Shown here in pieces: positions 47,366-56,098 of a stretch of 64,000 nt of DNA. A program made the translations under genes and the position numbers. The stretch spans positions 1-64,000 of the forward strand of contig NZ_JAFFZN010000007.1 of the NCBI RefSeq assembly GCF_017676385.1, in the 5' to 3' direction. Every line of letters starts with the position of its first letter. The first letter of the stretch is position 1. The notes under the pieces are model-generated. The model saw only the letters and a program-made list of their open reading frames with translations, was not told the DNA's origin and searched no databases. This DNA comes from Streptomyces spirodelae (GTDB taxonomy: Bacteria; Actinomycetota; Actinomycetes; Streptomycetales; Streptomycetaceae).

Positions 47366-50300
47366 CGAGTTGTACCAGCGCCAACGCCCGCTGTCACACC
47401 ACCCTTTGTTCCGGTGTCTCGTCCGCCCTTCTTGCCGGAAGACGCAGCGCCGGACCCTGAGCCGCGTCCCGACCCGCCGGAGCCCGAGCCGCCGGAGCCC
47501 GAGCCGCCGGAGCCCGAGCCGCCGGAGCCCGAAGCGGAATCGGAAGCGGAATCAGTATTGCCCGAGTTGCCGGAGCCCGACCCGGCCGCTGAAGCGGCGC
47601 CCGGCGTCTCGAACGACTCCAGCGCCTCCAACACGTCCTGCACCCGGGAGATCTCCGCGTTGATGTCCTCCTGGCGCCGCACCAGCACATCCAGCTCGCG
47701 CTGTCCGGCCTCCACCGTGCGCCGGGCCTCCTCCGTGGCCTCGTCGCGCGCCTGCTGGGCCTCGCGCAGCATCGCGGCCTTCTTCTGCTCGGCCTCCTTG
47801 AGCAGCCCCTCGGCCTTCTTGACGGCGGCGATACGCACCCGGCCGGCCTCCGCGTCCGCGTCCGTGCGCAGTTCCTCGGCCTTCGCCCGGGCCTCGGCCA
47901 ACTGCTCCTCGGCGGCCTGTACGAGCTTGTCGCAGCGCTCGCCCGCCGACTGCATCGCCTCGGCCGCCTCCCGGCGGGCCCGCTCGTGCAGCTCCTCGAC
48001 CTCCGCCTCGATCCGGGCCCGCAGCTCCTCCGCGCGCTCGCGGATCGCGCTGGAGTCGCTGCGCGCCTCCTCCAGCATGGTGTCCGAGTCGGAGCGGGCC
48101 TTCTCCACCAGCTCCCGGCCCTCGGCCCTGGCCTCGGTCACCAGCCGCTCGGACTCGGCACGCGCGGCCCCGACCATCGAGTCGGCCTGCTCCTCGGCGG
48201 CCGCCTGGGTGCGCAGCGCCTCCTCCTGGGCCTTGGCGAGGAGTTGGTCGGCCTGTTCCGCGGCCTCGGCGCGCTTGTTGGCGGCCTGCTCGCGGGCCTC
48301 GTCCAGCAGCCGCTGGGCCTCGGCGCGTGCCTCCTCGCCGACCCGCTCGGCCTCGGCGCGGGTCTGCTCGCTGAACTGCTCGGCCTCGGCGCGCAGCTGG
48401 GCGCCGACCCGCTCGGCCTCGGCGCGCGTCTCCTGGCTGAACTGCTCGGCCTCGGCGCGCGTCTCCTGGCTGAACTGCTCGGCCTCGCCGCGGGTGTCCC
48501 GGCTGTACTTCTCGGCCTTCGCGCGGGTCTCGCTGTCGAACTGCTCGGCCTCGGCTCGGGTCCGCTCGGCCTCCTCCTGGGCCTTGGCGAGGAGCTGGTC
48601 GGCCTGTTCCGCGGCCTCGGCGCGCTTGTTGGCGGCCTGCTCGCGGGCCTCGTCCAGCAGCCGGTCGGCCTCGGCGCGTGCCTCCTCGCCGACCCGCTGG
48701 GCGTCGGCGCGGGTGCGCTCGGCCTCCGCCATCGCGTCCGAGACGGTCCGCTCCGCCAGCGACTTGGCGGCTTCGGTCTCCTCCTGCGCCTCCCGGCGCA
48801 GCGTCTCGGCGGCGTGCTCGGCGGCCGACCGCAGTCCGGCGATCTCCTCCTCGGCCTCCGCGCGCAGCCCCGCGACGGAGTCCCGCACCTGCTGCGCCGT
48901 CTCCTCGGCCGACGAGACGAGTTCGGCCGCGCGGCGTTCGGCCTCCTCGGTCAGCCGCTCGGCCTCCTCGTGGGCCTCCGCGACCCGCTTGCGGGCCGCG
49001 GCCAGCAACTCCTCGCTCTGCTCGCGGGCCTCGGTGCGCTCCTGGTGCGCCTCCTCGCGGGCCTCGGTCAGCAACTCCTCGGCTTCGCGCCGGCGGCGGG
49101 CCGCCTCCTCCTGCGCCGCGCTGAGCGCCTCGGCGGCCTCCGCGTTGGTCCGCTCGGCGGCCGCGTCCGCCTCGGCGCGTACCCGGTCGGCGGTGGCCTT
49201 GGCCTCCTCGCGCAGCCGTTCGGCCTCCGCCGCCGCCTCGCTGCGCAGTTGGACGGCGACCGACTCGCCCTCCGCGCGGGCCTGCGAGGCGTCCGAGGCC
49301 GCCTCCGTGCGCAGCCTTTCGGCCTCTTCCTCGGCCTGCTCGCGCAGCGTGCGCACCCGCTCGGCCGTCTCGGAGCGCAGCCGTTCGGCCTCCGCCCTGG
49401 CCTCGTCCCGCAGCCGCTCGGCCTCGGTACGGGCCTCGGTCAGACCGGACTCGGCCTGCGCCAGCTTGGCCTCGGCCTCCTCGCGCAGCCGGGTCAGCTC
49501 CGTCTCGGTCTCGGCCTTGCGCTCGCGGAGCGCCTGCTCGGTCTCCTCGCGGGTGCGCCGCGCGGCCTCCTCGGCCTCCGCTCGCGTCTGCTCGGCCTGC
49601 TCCTCGGCCTGCGAGCGCAGCTCCTCGGCCTCCGTACGGGCCCGCTCCAGCGCCTCCTCGGCCTGCTTGCGCAGCGTGGTGGCCCGCTCGATCGCCTCCG
49701 TACGGACGCGCTCGCTCTCCGTGGTGGCCTCGGTACGGGTCTCCTCGGCGTCGGCTTTCGCCTTGCCCAGCAGCTCCTCCGCGCGGTTGGCCGCCTCCTC
49801 GATCTGCTGGACGGCGTCGCGGCGGGCCTCGCCGCGGATCTTCTCGCCCTCCTCGACCGCGTCGGCCCGCAACTGCTCGGCCTCGCCGCGCAGCCTGCGC
49901 GCCTCCTCCTGGAGCGCGACCGTCCTTTCCCGGTACTCCTTGGTGTCGTCCTTGGCGGCGCCCTTGAGCTGCTCGGCCACGTCGTGCGCCTCGGCGCGCA
50001 GCCGGTCGGCCTCCTCCTCGGCCTCCCGGCGCAGCCGCTCGGCCTCCTCGGCGGCCGACTTCGTGGTGGCCTTGGCCTCCTCCGAGGCGCGGTTGAGCAC
50101 GTCCTCGGCCGTACGGGCAGCCTCGGCGAGCTGGTTCGCCGACTCCTCGGCCGTGGTGGTGCGGGCCTTCTCGCGGGCCTCGGCGATCATCCGCTCGCCC
50201 TCGGCCCTGGCGTCCTCGCGCAGCTGCTCGGCCTCGGCCTTGATCGCCTCGGCGTCCTTGGTGGCCTGCCCCACCAGCCGCGCCACCTCGGCCTTGGCCG

Positions 50301-51210
50301 TACGGGTGCGCTGCTCGTTCTCCGACTCCGCGTCCGCGAGCCGCTTGCCCGCCTCGTCCTCGGCCTCCTGGAGCTTCTCGGAGGCGCTCTCGCGGGCCTC
50401 GCGCAGGGCCTCCTCGGCCTCCCGCATCCGCTCCTCGGCCCGGCGCATCAGCTCGGTGGACTCGCGCCTGCTGGTCTCCACCTCGCTCGCTGTCGAGGTA
50501 CGCAGCTGCTCGGCGTGGTCGGTGGCCTCCTGCGCCTGTGTGGAGGCGGCGTTCAGCAGCCGCTCGGCGTCCGCGCGGGCCCGCCGCAGGATCGACTCGG
50601 CCTCGCTGCGGGCCTGCTCGGCCTCCGCGCTCAGCCGCTGCCGCGACTCCTCGGTCAGCCGCTGCGCCTCGGCGCGCGCCCGGGCCAGGGACTGCTCGGA
50701 CTCGGCCCTGGTCTCCTCCATGAGCCGGCGGGCCTGCTGCTCGGTACGGGTGCGCAGCTGCTCGGCCCAGGCCACGTTCTCGTTGACGTGGTTCTCCACC
50801 GTGGCGCGCCGCTCGGCGAGCTCCTGGTCGAGCTGCTGGCGGCGGCGTACCGCCTCGGCGTGCAGCTCGGCCTCCAGCCTGGACTGCTGCTCGGCCTGTT
50901 CCTGGAGCAGCCGCTGGGTCTGGGCGCGCGCCTCGCGCAGCTCCCGCTCGGCGTCGGCGCGCATCTGGTCGGCCTGGAGCTGGGCGTTGCGGAGCAACTG
51001 CTCGGCCTGCTGGGAGAGGTTGTCGTACCCCGCAGGGCGCGTGGCCAGGGCACGGCGCGCCTCGTGCAGCTTGGCGCGCAGCACTTCGACCTGGTAGCCG
51101 AGGTCGTCGGCATGCTCGACGGCCCGCTCCCGCTCTTTCTTCAGCCGCTCCATCTCGGCCTCGAACTGCGAGAGGTGATCGTCAGCCTCGTAGCGGTCGT
51201 AGCCCCGCAC
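47338..51210 (-). CDS. scy: Giant coiled-coil polarity protein Scy
   Basis: 1290 residues from GTG 51210 (start RGYDRYEADDHLSQFEAEMERLKKERE). Scy is the scaffold of the Streptomyces tip-organising centre, recruiting DivIVA and FilP and setting where new tips form. Nearly the whole chain is coiled coil rich in Glu, Ala, Arg and Gln with recurring units such as EAERLRTEA and KANEEAERTRAEA-like blocks; Scy is known for a 51-residue repeat. Two nearly identical stretches (around AANKRAEAAEQADQLLAKAQEEA) occur twice. The C-terminus is a Gly/Ser tail (GSGGSGSGG repeats, encoded by tandem 15-base units near 47476-47535). Confidence 0.95.
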   Translation of the reverse strand: MRGYDRYEADDHLSQFEAEMERLKKERERAVEHADDLGYQVEVLRAKLHEARRALATRPAGYDNLSQQAEQLLRNAQLQADQMRADAERELREARAQTQRLLQEQAEQQSRLEAELHAEAVRRRQQLDQELAERRATVENHVNENVAWAEQLRTRTEQQARRLMEETRAESEQSLARARAEAQRLTEESRQRLSAEAEQARSEAESILRRARADAERLLNAASTQAQEATDHAEQLRTSTASEVETSRRESTELMRRAEERMREAEEALREARESASEKLQEAEDEAGKRLADAESENEQRTRTAKAEVARLVGQATKDAEAIKAEAEQLREDARAEGERMIAEAREKARTTTAEESANQLAEAARTAEDVLNRASEEAKATTKSAAEEAERLRREAEEEADRLRAEAHDVAEQLKGAAKDDTKEYRERTVALQEEARRLRGEAEQLRADAVEEGEKIRGEARRDAVQQIEEAANRAEELLGKAKADAEETRTEATTESERVRTEAIERATTLRKQAEEALERARTEAEELRSQAEEQAEQTRAEAEEAARRTREETEQALRERKAETETELTRLREEAEAKLAQAESGLTEARTEAERLRDEARAEAERLRSETAERVRTLREQAEEEAERLRTEAASDASQARAEGESVAVQLRSEAAAEAERLREEAKATADRVRAEADAAAERTNAEAAEALSAAQEEAARRRREAEELLTEAREEAHQERTEAREQSEELLAAARKRVAEAHEEAERLTEEAERRAAELVSSAEETAQQVRDSVAGLRAEAEEEIAGLRSAAEHAAETLRREAQEETEAAKSLAERTVSDAMAEAERTRADAQRVGEEARAEADRLLDEAREQAANKRAEAAEQADQLLAKAQEEAERTRAEAEQFDSETRAKAEKYSRDTRGEAEQFSQETRAEAEQFSQETRAEAERVGAQLRAEAEQFSEQTRAEAERVGEEARAEAQRLLDEAREQAANKRAEAAEQADQLLAKAQEEALRTQAAAEEQADSMVGAARAESERLVTEARAEGRELVEKARSDSDTMLEEARSDSSAIRERAEELRARIEAEVEELHERARREAAEAMQSAGERCDKLVQAAEEQLAEARAKAEELRTDADAEAGRVRIAAVKKAEGLLKEAEQKKAAMLREAQQARDEATEEARRTVEAGQRELDVLVRRQEDINAEISRVQDVLEALESFETPGAASAAGSGSGNSGNTDSASDSASGSGGSGSGGSGSGGSGSGGSGRGSGSGAASSGKKGGRDTGTKGGVTAGVGAGTTRSSGKGSES

Positions 51211-51629
51211 TGCGCGGTCCCATCCGTCCCCTGGTAGTCGTGGAGATGATCCGAGCCCTGCCCTGGAGAAGTGTCCCGGACTTGAGGGACACGTCTCCCG
51301 GAAATGGTGTCAGATCATCGGCGGAACGTGGACCGAGCCCCCAGCCCGGAGATCTCTGTACGGGTGGGGAGGGCCCGCCCCGGCCGGAAGCCCACTCTAC
51401 CGGGCGTGCAGGCCGACGTCAGTGGTCCGTTGGTGCGGCTGGGACTGCAGTTCCCCGGGGGACGACCTTCGGACCCCCAGCCGGGCTCTGCGCCGCCTTC
51501 AGCGCGACTGGTCACCGGGCGTGGCGGCGGTGACCGGTTCCGTGAGTACCCCGTGACAGTCCTTCGGGTGCAAGCTGTGTCTCCCGGGGGGATAACCCCC
51601 GGACCCCCAGCCGGGACCGAGGGGCCGCC
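51211..51629. other. scy-epimerase intergenic region with duplicated gene tail
   Basis: A 419-base stretch without an intact gene. Next to scy (51211-51300) is its presumed promoter region with an inverted repeat GTGTCCC / GGGACAC at 51271-51292. The rest is occupied by the duplicated 3' end of the epimerase gene (51451-51574) and the G/C hairpin sequences that follow each copy. Confidence 0.65.
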
Positions 51630-51708
51630 TCAGTGCGCGTCTTCGTCGCCGGGCGTGGCGGCGGTGACCAGTTCCGTGAGTACCCCGTGACAGTCCTTCG
51701 GGTGCAAG
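51515..51708 (-). repeat. 134-base-period duplication of the epimerase gene 3' end
   Basis: The 60 bases 51649-51708, inside the end of the epimerase gene, recur at 51515-51574 with one mismatch. The copy still encodes LHPKDCHGVLTEPVTAATPGD on the minus strand followed by its own stop. The flanking G/C hairpin sequence and CCCCCAGCCGGG are also duplicated (51451-51485 and 51582-51616), so the whole period of about 130-134 bases was copied in tandem. Confidence 0.92.
51584..51602 (-). terminator. Hairpin downstream of the epimerase gene
   Basis: CCGGGGG / CCCCCGG with a five-base loop, 28 bases beyond the epimerase stop. A diverged version occurs in the second copy of the repeat near 51452-51472. 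No T-run. Confidence 0.6.
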
Positions 51709-52073
51709 AAGGTGATCCGTGAGTCCATGGAGCCGCGGCGGGGCTCGTCGTAGAGGACGCGGATGCCCTTGTCGCGGATGGCCTCGGATTCGCCGTCGAC
51801 ATCGGCGGTGCCGAACGCGATGTGGTGGACGCCCTCGCCGTTCTTGGCCAGCCATTTGGCGACCGCGGAGTCCTCCCGGATGGGTTCCAGCAGCTGGAGG
51901 TAGGACGCGCCGCCGTCGTCCGTGCCGTTGATCCGCAGCATGGCCTCGCGGACGCCCTGCTCCTGGTTGACCTCGGTGTGGAACACCTGGAAGCCATAGG
52001 TGCGAGAGTAGAAATCGACGGTGGCTTCGAGGTCGCGGCAGGCGATTCCGATGTGGTCGATACGCGTCAGCAT
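51630..52073 (-). CDS. mce: Methylmalonyl-CoA epimerase
   Basis: 147 residues. It interconverts the (R) and (S) forms of methylmalonyl-CoA using a divalent metal. Vicinal-oxygen-chelate fold: the first metal His is H7 in RIDHIGIACRDL, with GEGVHHIAFGTADVD carrying the next ligand, and the family end block ITFLHPKDCHGVLTELV. It diverges from the thiolase gene across 135 bases that contain a near-perfect palindrome. Its role fits the neighbouring meaB and the mutase icmA at the window end. Its 3' end is partly duplicated downstream. Confidence 0.94.
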   Translation of the reverse strand: MLTRIDHIGIACRDLEATVDFYSRTYGFQVFHTEVNQEQGVREAMLRINGTDDGGASYLQLLEPIREDSAVAKWLAKNGEGVHHIAFGTADVDGESEAIRDKGIRVLYDEPRRGSMDSRITFLHPKDCHGVLTELVTAATPGDEDAH

Positions 52074-52149
52074 GGGAACAGTGCAGCGCTCTCCGCGCGG
52101 TTACGCAACGTGCGCACGGTCACACTCACCGACCGGTGACCCGAAGTGG

Positions 52150-52173
52150 TACCGCTCAGTATCTTGAGTGGTA
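52150..52173. promoter_or_regulatory. Palindromic operator TACCGCTCA-N6-TGAGTGGTA between mce and the thiolase gene
   Basis: Nine-base arms have one mismatch and a six-base spacer. A -10-like TATCTT (52160-52165) for the thiolase gene lies inside the spacer and right arm. The site is 36 bases from the thiolase ATG and 77 from the mce start, so a bound dimer would block the former and perhaps both. The shape suits a TetR-type acyl-CoA-sensing repressor; the regulator is unknown. Confidence 0.65.
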
Positions 52174-52208
52174 ACCCTCGTTAACTTCCCCGCGGAAGGG
52201 ATCCGCCG

Positions 52209-53411
52209 ATGACTGCCTCCTCCAGCAGCACCACCACATCCGTGATCGTCGCAGGAGCACGTACGCCCATGGGGCGGCTGCTCGGTTCGCTGAAGTCCTT
52301 CTCCGGTGCCGACTTGGGCGGCTTCGCCATCAAGGCTGCGCTGGAGCGGGCCGGGATCGGCGGGGACCAGGTCGAGTACGTGATCATGGGCCAGGTGCTC
52401 CAGGCCGGAGCCGGACAGATCCCGGCGCGCCAGGCCGCGGTCAAGGCGGGCATCCCGATGAACGTCCCGGCACTGACGGTGAACAAGGTGTGCCTCTCCG
52501 GGCTCGACGCCATCGCGCTCGCCGACCAGCTGGTGCGCGCGGGCGAGTTCGACGTCGTCGTCGCCGGCGGCCAGGAGTCCATGACCAACGCGCCGCACCT
52601 GCTGCCCAAGTCCCGTGAGGGCTACAAGTACGGCGCCCTGGAGGTGCTGGACTCCATGGCGCACGACGGGCTCACCGACTCCTTCGAGGGAATCGCGATG
52701 GGCGCCTCCACCGAGAAGCACAACACCCGGCTGGGGATTCCGCGCGACGTGCAGGACGAGATCGCGGCCCGCTCCCACCAGCGCGCAGCCGCCGCGCAGC
52801 GCGACGGGCTGTTCGCCGCGGAGATCACTCCTGTCGAGATTCCGCAGCGCAAGGGCGACCCCGTGCTCTTCTCCGAGGACGAGGGCATCCGGGGCGACTC
52901 CACCGCCGAGTCGCTGGGCAAGCTGAAGCCCGCGTTCGCCAAGGACGGCACGATCACGGCGGGTTCCTCCTCGCAGATCTCCGACGGCGCCGCCGCTGTC
53001 GTGGTGATGAGCAAGGCGAAGGCCGAGGAGCTCGGCGTCGAGTGGATCGCCGAGATCGGCTCGCACGGAAATGTCGCCGGGCCCGACAACTCGCTCCAGT
53101 CGCAGCCCTCCAACGCCATTCAGCACGCGCTGAAGAAGGAGGGGCGCGCGGTGGAGGACCTCGATCTGATCGAGATCAACGAGGCGTTCGCCGCCGTGGC
53201 GCACCAGTCGATGAAGGATCTCGAAGTCGGCCCCGAAAAGGTGAATGTGAACGGCGGCGCCATTGCCCTGGGCCACCCGATCGGGATGTCCGGGGCGCGC
53301 ATCGTCCTCCACCTCGCACTGGAGCTGAAGCGGCGCGGGGGCGGACTCGGCGCCGCGGCGCTGTGCGGGGGCGGCGGCCAGGGCGACGCCCTCCTCCTCC
53401 GCGTCCCGTAA
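52209..53411 (+). CDS. Acetyl-CoA C-acetyltransferase (thiolase)
   Basis: 400 residues. It condenses two acetyl-CoA to acetoacetyl-CoA or runs in reverse. The acyl-accepting nucleophile is C95 ([10 protein letters not shown]); the catalytic His is H356 ([12 protein letters not shown]) and the second Cys is C386 ([11 protein letters not shown]); NEAFAAV is also intact. GGAAGGG lies upstream of ATG 52209. It precedes meaB by 109 bases and faces mce. With the 3-hydroxybutyryl-CoA dehydrogenase at 32.6 kb it could feed butyryl-CoA formation. Confidence 0.95.
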   Translation: MTASSSSTTTSVIVAGARTPMGRLLGSLKSFSGADLGGFAIKAALERAGIGGDQVEYVIMGQVLQAGAGQIPARQAAVKAGIPMNVPALTVNKVCLSGLDAIALADQLVRAGEFDVVVAGGQESMTNAPHLLPKSREGYKYGALEVLDSMAHDGLTDSFEGIAMGASTEKHNTRLGIPRDVQDEIAARSHQRAAAAQRDGLFAAEITPVEIPQRKGDPVLFSEDEGIRGDSTAESLGKLKPAFAKDGTITAGSSSQISDGAAAVVVMSKAKAEELGVEWIAEIGSHGNVAGPDNSLQSQPSNAIQHALKKEGRAVEDLDLIEINEAFAAVAHQSMKDLEVGPEKVNVNGGAIALGHPIGMSGARIVLHLALELKRRGGGLGAAALCGGGGQGDALLLRVP

Positions 53412-53520
53412 GGAAGCGACCGGCGCGCCCGCAGAGTCCGGGGCGCGTCCGCGGGGCCGAGCCCGCGCAGCAGGGACGGAGACAGGGGCGGAGCCCCCAC
53501 GAGCAAGGGAGCGGTCTCAG

Positions 53521-54480
53521 ATGGCGGATGTCGCAGCTTTGGTGGAGAGCGCCCGGCAGGGCGCGCCCCGCGCGGTGGCGCGGCTGATCTCCCTGGTCGA
53601 GGGGGCCTCCCCCCAGCTTCGCGAGGCCATGGCCGCCATAGCCCCGCACTGCGGCAACGCCTACGTGGTCGGGCTCACCGGCTCTCCCGGCGTGGGGAAG
53701 TCCACCACCACCTCGGCGCTGGTCAGCGCGTACCGGGCGCAGGGCAAGCGGGTCGGTGTGCTGGCCGTGGACCCCTCCTCACCGTTCTCGGGCGGGGCGC
53801 TGCTCGGTGACCGGGTGCGCATGGGTGAACATGCCTCCGATCCGGGGGTCTACATCCGTTCGATGGCCACCCGGGGCCATCTCGGTGGTCTGGCCTGGGC
53901 CGCTCCGCAGGCGATCCGAGTGCTGGACGCTGCGGGCTGCGAGGTGATCCTCGTCGAGACGGTCGGGGTCGGGCAGTCGGAGGTCGAGATCGCCGCGCAG
54001 GCCGACACCAGCGTCGTGCTGCTCGCGCCCGGGATGGGTGACGGCATCCAGGCAGCCAAGGCCGGAATTCTGGAGATCGGTGACGTCTACGTCGTCAACA
54101 AGGCCGACCGGGACGGCGCCGACGCCACCGTTCGCGAGCTGAACCACATGCTCGGCCTCGGCGAGGCCCGGCAGCCGGGCGACTGGCGGCCGCCCGTGGT
54201 CAAGACGGTGGCAGCGCGTGCCGAGGGCGTGGAGGAGATGATCGCCGCGCTGGACAAGCACCGCGGCTGGATGGACGAGCGGGGCGTGCTGGCTGAGCGC
54301 CGCGCGGCGCGGGCCGCGAAGGAGATCGAGACCATCGCGGTCACCGCGCTGCGCCGCCGGATGGGAGAGCTGCGCGGCGGCAAACGCCTCGACGCGCTCG
54401 CCGCACGCGTGGCCGGTGGAACGCTGGACCCCTACACGGCCGCCGACGAACTGGTCGAGGGGGTCACCGAGGGAGGGTGA
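53521..54480 (+). CDS. meaB: Methylmalonyl-CoA mutase-associated GTPase MeaB
   Basis: 319 residues. The G3E-type GTPase protects methylmalonyl-CoA mutase and gates loading of adenosylcobalamin. Walker A GSPGVGKST is residues 54-62; DPSSPFSGGALLGDRVRM, the switch ETVGVGQSEVE and the base-specific NKADRDGAD follow. AAGGGAGC precedes ATG 53521. Its usual partner genes mutA/mutB are not here; the only mutase in the window is icmA. Confidence 0.95.
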   Translation: MADVAALVESARQGAPRAVARLISLVEGASPQLREAMAAIAPHCGNAYVVGLTGSPGVGKSTTTSALVSAYRAQGKRVGVLAVDPSSPFSGGALLGDRVRMGEHASDPGVYIRSMATRGHLGGLAWAAPQAIRVLDAAGCEVILVETVGVGQSEVEIAAQADTSVVLLAPGMGDGIQAAKAGILEIGDVYVVNKADRDGADATVRELNHMLGLGEARQPGDWRPPVVKTVAARAEGVEEMIAALDKHRGWMDERGVLAERRAARAAKEIETIAVTALRRRMGELRGGKRLDALAARVAGGTLDPYTAADELVEGVTEGG

Positions 54481-54487
54481 CGCCCCC

Positions 54488-54532
54488 GACCGAGCCGCGG
54501 GCCGTCAGGGACCGAGCCGTGGGCCCGTCAGG
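54488..54532. repeat. Two tandem 22-23-base units after meaB
   Basis: GACCGAGCCGCGGGCCGTCAGG (22 bases, 54488-54509) is followed by a copy with one substitution and one extra C (54510-54532), then the start of a third (GACCG). It lies in the 113-base gap between convergent meaB and the PepSY gene. No derivation from either coding end is evident. Confidence 0.7.
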
Positions 54533-54593
54533 GACCGGGGCAGGGGGCGTCGATCAACAGGGCGCGGGGCGCCAGTGACCCGGGTGCTGGTCG

Positions 54594-55292
54594 TCAGTCG
54601 TCGCCCTGCTCGTCGTCGGCCTGCTCGGTCTCGTGGTGCAGCACCTTGCCGGAGGCGCCGTCGAGGGCGAGCTCGTGCTCCGTACCGCGCTTGTCGGCGG
54701 TCTCGGCCTCCCACTGGCCCTTGTCCTTGCCGTCGTCGTCCAGACTGACGGAGGTGACGGTGCCCTTGGTCGCCTCGGCGGCCTTCTTGCCGGCCGCCGC
54801 CGCGTCCAGCTCGGCGTGGCGCACGAGGGAGCGGTCGTCGTCGTGGTGCCTGTCGATCCGGTTCTGGACGATGTTGCCCTTGATGGCGTCGATCTTCACG
54901 TCGTGCCACTTGTTGTCCTTGCCGAGGACGTCGGCCTCCCACACCAGCCGGTTGCCCTCGGTGTCCAGCTCCAGTTCGGTGATGCTGCCGGGCACCTCCT
55001 TGAGCACCGAGTGGGCTGCCCGGCCGAAGGAGACGCGGGCGTCGCCGGTGTCCTCGGCCCTGTCGGAGCGGCCGCCGTCCCGGCCGTCGCGCCCGTCGTC
55101 GTCCTTGTGGTCGTCGTTCCGGTCGTCGTCGTGGTCGTCGCCGTGGTCCGCCGTGCGGACGGTCGACTGGGTCGCGGAAGGCGCCTTGCCGTCCGTCTCG
55201 CCGCCGTGGCCCGCTACCCCGAAGGCGGTCGCCGTACCACCTCCGACCAGCGCGGCGGCGGCGACGGTGGCGATGATGACCTTGCGCTTCAT
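54594..55292 (-). CDS. Secreted or membrane-anchored PepSY-domain protein
   Basis: 232 residues from ATG 55292 (CGAGGAG upstream). A signal peptide or anchor (KRKVIIATVAAAALVGGGTATAFGVAG) is followed by a striking His/Asp-rich linker (residues about 50-80, DHGDDHDDDRNDDHKDDDGR). Two PepSY units follow: SFGRAAHSVLKEVPGSITELELDTEGNRLVWEADVL and a second from AELDAAAAGKKAAEATKG to GASGKVLHHE. It diverges from an OmpR-type two-component pair and is a likely target or sensor partner of it; the linker could bind cations. Confidence 0.85.
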   Translation of the reverse strand: MKRKVIIATVAAAALVGGGTATAFGVAGHGGETDGKAPSATQSTVRTADHGDDHDDDRNDDHKDDDGRDGRDGGRSDRAEDTGDARVSFGRAAHSVLKEVPGSITELELDTEGNRLVWEADVLGKDNKWHDVKIDAIKGNIVQNRIDRHHDDDRSLVRHAELDAAAAGKKAAEATKGTVTSVSLDDDGKDKGQWEAETADKRGTEHELALDGASGKVLHHETEQADDEQGDD

Positions 55293-55357
55293 GGCGTTCG
55301 ACTCCTCGGGTCGTTCGATGCTCTCGCTTTCGATGACTCCACGGTGGCCGACCATTG

Positions 55358-55394
55358 CTGAACGTAAGCTGAAGCTACCTGAAGCCCTCTTCAG
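55358..55394. promoter_or_regulatory. CTGAA direct-repeat array between the PepSY gene and the two-component genes
   Basis: CTGAA occurs at 55358-55362, 55369-55373 and 55379-55383, steps of 11 and 10 bases, that is one helical turn. The last unit forms CTGAAG-CCCT-CTTCAG (55379-55394). OmpR-family regulators bind such phased direct repeats, and the site is midway between two divergent genes that such a regulator would plausibly control. Confidence 0.6.
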
Positions 55395-55417
55395 CCGCGA
55401 TTTGGCAGGGTGTCCGT

Positions 55418-56098
55418 GTGCGCCTGTTGATCGTGGAGGACGAGCGGAGACTGGCCCGGTCGCTCGCCAGGGGCCTGATGGCCGAGGGCTTCGCCGTGGA
55501 CGTCGTGCACGACGGAGCCGAGGGCCTGCACATGGCGGTCGAGAACGAGTACGACCTGATCGTTCTCGACATCATGCTTCCGGGGATGAACGGCTACCGC
55601 GTCTGCGGTGCGCTGCGTGCGGCCGGGGACGAGACGCCGGTGCTGATGCTGACGGCCAAGGACGGCGAGTACGACGAGGCCGAAGGGCTGGACACCGGCG
55701 CCGACGACTACCTCACCAAGCCGTTCTCCTACGTCGTGCTCCTCGCCCGGGTCCGGGCGCTGCTGCGCCGTCGTACGCGGGGTGCCAAGGCGGCCCTCCG
55801 GGTGGGCGAGCTGACGGTCGACCCCGGCGCGCAGCGCGTCACGGTGGGTGAGCGCGAGGTGCAGCTGACCGCCAAGGAGTTCTCCGTACTGGAGTACCTC
55901 GCGGTGCGCGCCGGGGAGGTCGTCGCCAAGGCGGAGATCCTCGAACATGTGTGGGACTTCGCCTACGAAGGCGACGTCAACATCGTCGAGGTGTACGTGA
56001 GCGCCCTGCGGCGCAAGCTGGGACCCGGCTGGATCGGCACGGTGCGCGGCGCCGGGTACCGTCTCGGGGACGGCAGCGGGGGAGCGCGCCGTGCGTAG
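55418..56098 (+). CDS. OmpR-family response regulator
   Basis: 226 residues from GTG 55418. Receiver domain with E7/D8, phosphoacceptor D51 (DLIVLDIMLPGM), T79 region MLTAKD, and K101-region YLTKPFSYVVL. Winged helix from about residue 130 (LRVGELTVDPGAQRVTVGEREVQLTAKEFSVLEYLAVRAGEVV ... VYVSALRRKLGPGWIGTVRGAGYRL). It overlaps the kinase gene by eight bases. A CTGAA array upstream is a candidate autoregulatory site. Confidence 0.94.
   Translation: MRLLIVEDERRLARSLARGLMAEGFAVDVVHDGAEGLHMAVENEYDLIVLDIMLPGMNGYRVCGALRAAGDETPVLMLTAKDGEYDEAEGLDTGADDYLTKPFSYVVLLARVRALLRRRTRGAKAALRVGELTVDPGAQRVTVGEREVQLTAKEFSVLEYLAVRAGEVVAKAEILEHVWDFAYEGDVNIVEVYVSALRRKLGPGWIGTVRGAGYRLGDGSGGARRA

Noticed and set aside
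41717..51210. Biosynthetic gene cluster suggested by ABC pairs and large repetitive protein
   Set aside because: There are no synthase, precursor peptide or tailoring genes; the large protein is the polarity scaffold Scy.
47354..51237. Very long open frames on the plus strand opposite scy (over 1000 codons)
   Set aside because: They mirror the Glu/Ala/Arg-rich coiled coil in GC-rich code; the Ser/Arg/Leu-only compositions have no family features and no ribosome sites.
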